Source: Halostella pelagica (lineage in GTDB: Archaea; Halobacteriota; Halobacteria; Halobacteriales; Natronoarchaeaceae). From it: 64,000 nucleotides of DNA. Where the stretch lies: positions 1,550,001 to 1,614,000 of the forward strand of contig CP040678.1 of assembly GCA_005954745.1 (NCBI GenBank), in the 5' to 3' direction. Under the pieces are notes generated by a model. The model was given only the letters and a program-made list of their open reading frames with translations, did not search any database and was not told the DNA's origin. Position 1 is the first letter of the stretch; each line of letters starts with the position of its first letter. Shown here piece after piece: positions 58,913-64,000 of this stretch. Position numbers and translations under genes: made by a program.

Positions 58913-59530
58913 ATGGGACTTCGATTCACGACCGGTATCGAACGGCTGGACCGGGAACTCGACGGGGGGATCCAGGGGGGCAGTCTCGTCGCGCTGGCAG
59001 CGCCGCCGGCGAGTCAGTCCGAGCGGTTGCTGTACGAACTCGCGACGCAGCAGCGGACGCTGTACGTCACGACCGAGCGGACGACCGACGCCGTCGAAAC
59101 GGCGCTCCACGACGCTGCAGACCCGGGACGAGTCCGGGTTCACGAGCTAGGCGGGTCCGACCCGCTCGACGACTTGCTGGAGATGGTCAGCGCGCTCGCC
59201 GAGGGGACGTTCGTCGTCGTCGACCCCGCGGCACCGCTGGAACGAAACGCCGACTACCGCACGGGGCTGTCGGAACTCCGGTCGCGGCTCCGCGAGAAGG
59301 GAAGCGTCGCCGTCTTCCACTGCGTCGACGGCCGCACAGTTCCTGACGGACGCGACGTAACCGAGTACATGGCGGACGTCATCTTCGACCTCTCGGTCGA
59401 CCTGCACCGGGACCGGCTTCGAACCAGATTGACGGTTCCGAAGTGCCGGCGCGGCGACGCGCCCTGCGACGCGCTCAAACTGGACTTCAGTCCACGCATA
59501 ACTGTCGACAACAGCCGCGATATCGCCTGA
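58913..59530 (+). CDS. RAD55/KaiC-like protein with degenerate P-loop
   Basis: 205 aa. LRFTTGIERLDRELDGGIQG, GSLVALAAPPASQSERLLYE (Walker A position has no GK[ST]), RTLYVTTERT, GTFVVVDPAAPLERN (Walker B-like), and MADVIFDLSVDLHRDRLRTR. A KaiC-like fold that probably cannot hydrolyse ATP normally. ATG at 58913 preferred over TTG three codons upstream. Role likely regulatory. Confidence 0.82.
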   Translation: MGLRFTTGIERLDRELDGGIQGGSLVALAAPPASQSERLLYELATQQRTLYVTTERTTDAVETALHDAADPGRVRVHELGGSDPLDDLLEMVSALAEGTFVVVDPAAPLERNADYRTGLSELRSRLREKGSVAVFHCVDGRTVPDGRDVTEYMADVIFDLSVDLHRDRLRTRLTVPKCRRGDAPCDALKLDFSPRITVDNSRDIA

Positions 59531-59606
59531 GTCGCCGATAAACGGGGTCCGGATTCGGACGCGTAGACACACTATAACAATGGGGAAAAGCAATGCCGAC
59601 GCTCGT

Positions 59607-59987
59607 ATGGGTGCTACGAATAACTCCCGAACAGACCTGACGTACGCAGCGGATCCCGCAGTGTCGATCTCAGTCGTCGTCGCGGGCGTACGCGTCGAGA
59701 AGACAGTCGTCACGGACGCGTTTCCGGTTCCGGCGGTGGCGCTGTCCGTGGATTCGCTCCACGACGAGCCCGTGACCGTTCGCATCGAGGACGAGGTCCC
59801 GGCGAGCGTACCGCTCGCGGACCTCGGCACCGACGGCTGGGAAACGGTCGACGACGAGCGGATCGCCTGGACCGGTCGCCTGGAAAGCGGCGCTGAGCGG
59901 GTGACGACGTACGGAATCGACGCCGACCCGAAGGCCGTCGAAGACCTGCAGACGCCGCCGACAGTCGAGACGGTCATGCCGGAGTGA
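59607..59987 (+). CDS. Small beta-rich haloarchaeal protein
   Basis: 126 aa. VSISVVVAGVRVEKTVVTDA, VALSVDSLHDEPVTVRIEDE, WETVDDERIAWTGRLESGAE. Predicted immunoglobulin-like beta sandwich, acidic. The ATG at 59607 fits the TATA-like ACTATAAC (about 59571), which lies too close to an earlier ATG at 59580. No family recognised with certainty. Confidence 0.7.
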   Translation: MGATNNSRTDLTYAADPAVSISVVVAGVRVEKTVVTDAFPVPAVALSVDSLHDEPVTVRIEDEVPASVPLADLGTDGWETVDDERIAWTGRLESGAERVTTYGIDADPKAVEDLQTPPTVETVMPE

Positions 59988-60012
59988 GCGGTCGGTCAGC
60001 CGGGGACTGGCC

Positions 60013-60396
60013 TCAGTCCAGCATGTCGCCCGTGATCGTGTTCGGCAGCAACTCACCGAGCGCGTACTCCGTCGCACCGTCGCCCTCGTCACAGACGACG
60101 GTCAGGTCGTCGCAGAACTCGGCGAGCGTCTGCCGGCACATCCCGCAGGGGGTAACGCCGTCCCGGCTGTCGGATGTGACAGCGAGACGGACGAACTCGC
60201 TGTGGCCGTCCCTGACCGCTGACCCGATAGCCACTTCCTCGGCGTGGAGGCTGTTGCTGTAGTTCGCGTTCTCGATGTTACAACCGGTGTACACCGTTCC
60301 GTCGCTCGTCCGGATCGCCGCGCCGACGCGGTACTCCGAGTACGGTGCGTACGCCTCCGCCATAGCCTCGCGTGCGGCTTCGACAAGTTCGTCCAT
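60013..60396 (-). CDS. cdd: Cytidine deaminase
   Basis: 127 aa. Deaminates cytidine and deoxycytidine. Zinc motif: NANYSNSLHAEEVAIGSAV with HAE (His/Glu) and GVTPCGMCRQTLAEF with PCxxC. AYAPYSEYRVGAAI at the N-terminus binds the nucleoside. Full length for the tetrameric class. Confidence 0.95.
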   Translation of the reverse strand: MDELVEAAREAMAEAYAPYSEYRVGAAIRTSDGTVYTGCNIENANYSNSLHAEEVAIGSAVRDGHSEFVRLAVTSDSRDGVTPCGMCRQTLAEFCDDLTVVCDEGDGATEYALGELLPNTITGDMLD

Positions 60397-60478
60397 GCAC
60401 CGAGGTTCGAACCCGGGGGAAAAGTAAGCACCGGCGTCTGCGCTGCTTTCCTGCTGTCGTCAGGCGGGTTTACCGCGC

Positions 60479-61840
60479 TCACTGACCGACGGCGTTCTCG
60501 ACCGCTTCGACCGCTGTCTCCACGAGCGCGTCGACCTCGTCGCTCTCCGCGTAGACGCGGATGTACGGTTCCGTGCCGCTGGGTCGGACGAGCACCCAGG
60601 AGCTGTCAGGGAGTTCGACACGGACGCCGTAATCCGTGTCGACATCTGCGTCGGGGTACTGCTCGGGCAGGCTGACGGCGAGATACTCCATGGCGTCGCT
60701 CTTTCGCTCGTCAGGGCACTCGACGCTGACTTTCCTGTACGGTCGTTCGGTGACCGGTTCACGGAGCGGTTCAGTGCCGCCCGCTTCGGCGACCAGCCCC
60801 GAGACGACTGCGGCGCTCGCCACGCCGTCTATCCATCCGCCGAAGTTCGTGTGTATGTGTTTCCACGGTTCGGCGGCGAAGACGATCTCCGTGTCGGCGT
60901 CGCCGGCCGCTCGTTCCCGGGCGATACCCTCGTGCAGCGACCCGAGGCGGACTCGTTCGACGCGCCCGCCCTCGGCCCGGACCCGCTCGTCGATGCGGGC
61001 CGAGGCGTTCGGCGTCGTCACGACGACCGGGTCGCCGGCGTCGCTCGCAGCGGTGTAGTGACTCGCCAGAACCGCCAGGATCGTGTCTTCGTGGATCACG
61101 TCGCCGTCCGGACCGACGATCACGATGCGGTCCGCGTCGCCGTCGTGGCCGATACCCAGGTCGGCGTCGCCCTGGACGAACTCGCGGAGGTCGGTGAGCG
61201 TTTCCGGCGTGGGCTTGCTCTCGCGGCCCGGGAAGTGGCCGTCGACGTTTGCGTTCAGCGCCACGACGTCGGCTCCGAGTCGCCGGAGAACCTGCGGTGT
61301 GGCGAGACTCGCCATCCCGTTGCCGCAGTCTACGGCGACCGACAGCCCCGAGAGCGGCCGCTCAGCCCCAGTTCCGGTTTCGCGGGCGTACGTCGCGACG
61401 GCGTCGCAGTAGGCCTCGGTCACGTCGAGTTCCTCGCCGTCTCCCCACTCGCCCCACGGCGCGGGAGAGAGTCCGTCGTCGACGCGGCGTTCGACTGCCT
61501 TCTCCGCCTCGCGGTCGTACTCGACGCCGTCGTCGAACAGTTTGATCCCGTTGTCTTGCGGGGGGTTGTGGCTCGCGGTGATCATCGCTCCGCGTCGACC
61601 TCGGGACGCGAACGCGAGCGTCGGCGTCGGGACCTGGCCGACTCGCCTGACATCCGCACCGGCACTCTCAAGTCCTGCCTCCATCGCGGCAGCGAGCGCC
61701 GGACCCGTGACGCGGCCGTCGCGTCCGACCACGAACGTCTCGCCGTCCTGCCCGGCCGCCCGCCCGACTGCGAGTGCGAGTTCGGGCGTCACGTCGTCGC
61801 GGACGGGACCGCGGATACCTGCGGTTCCGAAGAGGGTCAT
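60479..61840 (-). CDS. glmM: Phosphoglucosamine/phosphohexomutase
   Basis: 453 aa. Alpha-D-phosphohexomutase: FGTAGIRGPVRDDVTPELAL at the N-terminus, active-site ITASHNPPQDNGIKLFDDG (phospho-Ser in ASHNP), metal loop IGHDGDADRIVIV and the phosphate-binding end RPSGTEPYIRVYAES. Substrate (glucosamine-, gluco- or mannose-phosphate) cannot be fixed from sequence; the symbol is by best resemblance. Confidence 0.88.
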   Translation of the reverse strand: MTLFGTAGIRGPVRDDVTPELALAVGRAAGQDGETFVVGRDGRVTGPALAAAMEAGLESAGADVRRVGQVPTPTLAFASRGRRGAMITASHNPPQDNGIKLFDDGVEYDREAEKAVERRVDDGLSPAPWGEWGDGEELDVTEAYCDAVATYARETGTGAERPLSGLSVAVDCGNGMASLATPQVLRRLGADVVALNANVDGHFPGRESKPTPETLTDLREFVQGDADLGIGHDGDADRIVIVGPDGDVIHEDTILAVLASHYTAASDAGDPVVVTTPNASARIDERVRAEGGRVERVRLGSLHEGIARERAAGDADTEIVFAAEPWKHIHTNFGGWIDGVASAAVVSGLVAEAGGTEPLREPVTERPYRKVSVECPDERKSDAMEYLAVSLPEQYPDADVDTDYGVRVELPDSSWVLVRPSGTEPYIRVYAESDEVDALVETAVEAVENAVGQ

Positions 61841-61863
61841 ACGGTGGCGTTTACCCTCCGAGC

Positions 61864-61945
61864 ACTTATACTGCTGGTTGTAGCTGCCGGAGCGAATTCG
61901 CCGTCGTTATCCGGTGAATTCGCGCGGTGCGTTACAACTGCATCG
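61864..61945. repeat. Possible degenerate inverted-repeat element, copy 7, with inner palindrome
   Basis: Left end CTTATACTGCTGGTTGTAGC aligns with the family arm; the right end (CGTTACAACTGCATCGG) is weak. Inside, GCGAATTCGCCG (61892-61903) and CGGTGAATTCGC (61912-61923) form a near-perfect hairpin with an 8-nt spacer. It lies in the 179-bp divergent gap between glmM and the KaiC-like gene. Confidence 0.45.
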
Positions 61946-62019
61946 GATTTCGGGAGAGTTTAACCGAAGGAGGTGTGAACAGGAGTAAACACAGACAACG
62001 GATCAAGTTGACGTAACAC

Positions 62020-62664
62020 ATGTATTCTATCGACACCGACTTTCCGGTCGATTCGATCCCATCCGGCACGAACCTGCTGATCACGGGTCCGCCGATGACG
62101 GGGAAGTACGACCTGCTCGTCGAACTCCTCGCCGACAGCTATCGATACGACGAGCGTGCCGTCTTCATCACAACCCAGAAGAGCCCGGACCAGATTCACG
62201 CTGATTTCGCTGCCGGACTCGGAGTCGACTCTGTGACTGATCTCGGAATCGTCGACTGCGCGGGGCAGGAACGGTCAGGGAAACATGCCGACGACGAGCA
62301 TATCCGCTCCGTCTCCTCGCCCGCAGACCTCACCGGCATCGGGATGGCGAGTTCGGAACTGATAGAAACGTTCGGCGACCGGGGCCACAGAGTTCGGACG
62401 GGACTGTCGTCGCTGTCGCAGTTGCTGATGTACGCCGACGTGAAGACGGTGTTTCGCTTCCTGCACATCCTCACCGGTCGGATAAGTTCGGCTGACGGGC
62501 TGGGACTGTGTACGTTAGACAGCGATGTCCACGACGACCAGACGGTCAACACGGTCAAACAGTTGTTCGACGGAGCGATCGAGACGAGAAACGAGGGGGA
62601 CGATTCACGGGCGTTCCGCGTTCTCGGCCTCCCGGACGCCGACGACCGCTGGATCGACTTTTAA
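62020..62664 (+). CDS. RecA/KaiC-like haloarchaeal protein
   Basis: 214 aa. Walker A-like LLITGPPMTGKYDLLVELLA (GPPMTGKY: Lys kept, Ser/Thr lost), RAVFITTQKSPDQIHADFAA, RVRTGLSSLSQLLMYADVKT, and LGLCTLDSDVHDDQTVNTVK. Related to the haloarchaeal DUF7504-type signalling ATPase family. May bind nucleotide; regulatory role inferred. Divergent from glmM. Confidence 0.8.
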   Translation: MYSIDTDFPVDSIPSGTNLLITGPPMTGKYDLLVELLADSYRYDERAVFITTQKSPDQIHADFAAGLGVDSVTDLGIVDCAGQERSGKHADDEHIRSVSSPADLTGIGMASSELIETFGDRGHRVRTGLSSLSQLLMYADVKTVFRFLHILTGRISSADGLGLCTLDSDVHDDQTVNTVKQLFDGAIETRNEGDDSRAFRVLGLPDADDRWIDF

Positions 62665-62682
62665 GCCGGAACCGTAACGCCG

Positions 62683-63156
62683 TTACAGTTCGACGCCGCT
62701 CGGAATGAGACTGTGCTGTCGGAGCAGGTTTCCTTCGCTGTTGTACACGAGAAACGTCCGCTTGTCGTAGACGACGAGTTCCTCGCCGTCGACGTAGATG
62801 CGGACTTCGTAGCGGCCGTCCGAGTCGGACGCCTCCTCGCCGTACCGTCTGGCGGCCCGAATGAAGGCGAGTACGTTGTCTGCCTCCTCGTTGAGTTCGA
62901 TGATGAAATCTCCCGTGACCCGGTTAGTGACGCTGACGACGCCCGTGGCGTCCGGGTCATCGAGCGCTGATTGAAGCCGGTACGCGACGTCAGTGCCCTC
63001 CGTTTCGAGGAAGTCGCCTTCCGGGCCTGTGAGGCGCTCTTTGAGCGTCGATGCAGGCCCCTCGAAGTCGATCTCGACGGTCGGTTTCGCGGGCTCGCCG
63101 TCCTCGTCCACCCAGTCTACGTTGCTCACGTCAAGCGTGAAATAGTCGCGCCTCAT
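62683..63156 (-). CDS. DUF5793 haloarchaeal protein
   Basis: 157 aa. MRRDYFTLDVSNVDWVDEDG, KPTVEIDFEGPASTLKERLT, GVVSVTNRVTGDFIIELNEE, LAFIRAARRYGEEASD, and DGEELVVYDKRTFLVYNSEG. Conserved across haloarchaea; function unknown. Convergent with the KaiC-like gene (18-bp gap). Confidence 0.88.
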   Translation of the reverse strand: MRRDYFTLDVSNVDWVDEDGEPAKPTVEIDFEGPASTLKERLTGPEGDFLETEGTDVAYRLQSALDDPDATGVVSVTNRVTGDFIIELNEEADNVLAFIRAARRYGEEASDSDGRYEVRIYVDGEELVVYDKRTFLVYNSEGNLLRQHSLIPSGVEL

Positions 63157-63278
63157 TCCCTATGATACGCTACGTTCTCACCGAGTATGAACGTAACGCC
63201 CGGGGCGGGAACGGCCCGAGTCGGCAGGAGCGCGTCAGTCTTCGATAGCTTTTAGACCTACCGCTTTCCCCACCAACC

Positions 63279-63905
63279 ATGGACCTGGTTCGATCCGAGT
63301 ACGCCGAGGAGGCCGCCGTACTTTTCGCCTGGCTATCGGCGCTACTCCCCTGGTCGCTGACGTACGGGACGCCCGCAGGCTCCCGGTATGTCGTCATCAG
63401 GTTCCCTTTCCTGATGTACGAAAACCTCGCCGGATTGGCGGAGGAACTGGACGGGACCCGACTCGTCACGCCCATCGACGCGCTCGAACGAAGCGTCTCG
63501 CTCGGCCTGACACAGACGTTTTCGAGCGCCGAACTGGAATCGCGCTACGGGACGACGGACGTTTCGCTCACTATCGAGACGGTCAGCGACGCGCTGGCCA
63601 CGTCCAACGGGGGGCAGGTGCTGGCGTATCTCACCTGGACGTTCGGCGTCGTCGTCCTGTTCCTCGCCGTGGCACTCAGCGTTCTGATGTACGTCGAGGC
63701 GGACGTTCTCGACACCGCCCCAGTCGACGCCGTCAGACTGATGGGTCTGTTACTTGGCGTCGTCGCCGTCTCGTACGTCGCCGCGACAGTTCTGCTTTAC
63801 CGGAACTTCCCCGGAACGTTGCTTAACCTCGACCAGTTGTTTCTCCCGCTCGGACCGATGATTTACGTCGTCTTCGCCGGCGTCTTGCTGACAGTCGACC
63901 GATGA
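63279..63905 (+). CDS. Multi-helix membrane protein (DUF7549-like)
   Basis: 208 aa. Starts MDLVRSEYAEEAAVLFAWLS; hydrophobic helices at about 10-28, 108-132, 145-167 and 183-205 with an extracellular loop (about 45-105) between the first two. Haloarchaeal conserved protein, no enzymatic motif. Divergent from DUF5793 across 122 bp. Confidence 0.78.
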   Translation: MDLVRSEYAEEAAVLFAWLSALLPWSLTYGTPAGSRYVVIRFPFLMYENLAGLAEELDGTRLVTPIDALERSVSLGLTQTFSSAELESRYGTTDVSLTIETVSDALATSNGGQVLAYLTWTFGVVVLFLAVALSVLMYVEADVLDTAPVDAVRLMGLLLGVVAVSYVAATVLLYRNFPGTLLNLDQLFLPLGPMIYVVFAGVLLTVDR

Positions 63906-63961
63906 CCGAATCGGCCGCCTGATTTAAGTCCGGTCGACTGATATCCGGTAAGTGAAACGTA

Positions 63962-63981
63962 CCGGTCCCGCTCGGGACCGG
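63962..63981 (+). promoter_or_regulatory. Hairpin just ahead of the next start codon
   Basis: CCGGTCCC and GGGACCGG form a perfect 8-bp stem with loop GCTC, ending 8 nt before an ATG at 63990. A TATA-like GATTTAAGT lies near 63920, so the hairpin would be in the 5' leader of the transcript. Confidence 0.5.
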
Positions 63982-63989
63982 AGATACCA

Positions 63990-64000
63990 ATGGTAGGAAA
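63990..64000 (+). CDS. Start of a gene cut by the window end
   Basis: ATG GTA GGA at 63990 after a TATA-like box and a leader hairpin. Only three full codons are in view (MVG), so nothing can be said of the product, and the start itself is tentative. Confidence 0.3.

Noticed and set aside
61968-62011. 13-codon leader frame with GGAGGTG ahead of the KaiC-like gene
   Set aside because: The Shine-Dalgarno-like sequence touches the GTG, so spacing is wrong, and leader-peptide control is not established in haloarchaea.

Overview
The window is a GC-rich stretch of a haloarchaeal chromosome (class Halobacteria). The evidence is consistent: strongly acidic proteins, archaeal-only genes (proteasome, GatE, FEN1, archaeal ThyX, MptE, F420-dependent oxidoreductase, KaiC/RecA-like and HTH-10 regulators), TATA promoters placed for leaderless or short-leader transcripts, Tat (RR) signals instead of Sec, and many families known only from haloarchaea. 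No genus can be fixed from the sequence alone. There is one tRNA (Glu-CTC). I see no rRNA, CRISPR array or intact insertion sequence.

Layout. 1-1.8 kb: a divergent proteasome pair (psmB-psmA) behind a palindromic TATA box. 1.85-10.4 kb: a formate dehydrogenase operon (Tat-exported catalytic subunit with Cys in place of selenocysteine, ferredoxin subunit, an extra small membrane protein, cytochrome b), transcribed divergently from an HdrA/MvhD-like iron-sulfur protein and a TorD-type chaperone. 10.7-15 kb: two regulators, three tiny membrane-protein genes (one of only 45 aa), a DyP-peroxidase-like Tat lipoprotein and zinc-ribbon proteins. 15-20.7 kb: an aldehyde ferredoxin oxidoreductase homologue without Fe-S ligands, then MobA, a TRAM protein, an ApbC/Mrp Fe-S carrier and YqeC. 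Together with fdh and TorD this makes a roughly 19 kb Mo/W-enzyme island. 20.8-27.7 kb: an ABC-2-like permease, a glycerophosphodiesterase, an SDR and two tandem NSS sodium symporters. 27.8-31.8 kb: the three-subunit propionyl/acyl-CoA carboxylase pccB-pccX-pccA.

32-64 kb is mostly household and conserved haloarchaeal genes: tRNA-Glu, a membrane-anchored HTH protein, thyX, an MBL hydrolase, superoxide dismutase, photolyase, SDR plus F420 oxidoreductase, quinone reductase, the pterin genes (DHPS-like and mptE, with an odd 32-codon/hairpin insert between them), trmJ, gatE, two PH-domain membrane proteins, fumarase, FEN1, a cold-shock protein, cytidine deaminase, phosphoglucosamine/phosphohexomutase and several KaiC-like proteins with degenerate P-loops.

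The most unusual non-coding signal is a dispersed family of about 85-113 bp elements. Each has ~19-nt terminal inverted repeats and usually a second hairpin nested inside. Seven candidates lie at 51, 10514, 23736, 35635, 54789, 56730 and (weak) 61864. Two pairs also share their interiors, and four copies abut or supply the stop codon of a neighbouring gene. Other points of interest are the cluster-less AOR, the HdrA-like protein with a ruined flavin site, the DyP homologue lacking its catalytic Asp, the operator-like inverted repeats at 12.5-12.65 kb, and the DHPS/mptE insert.
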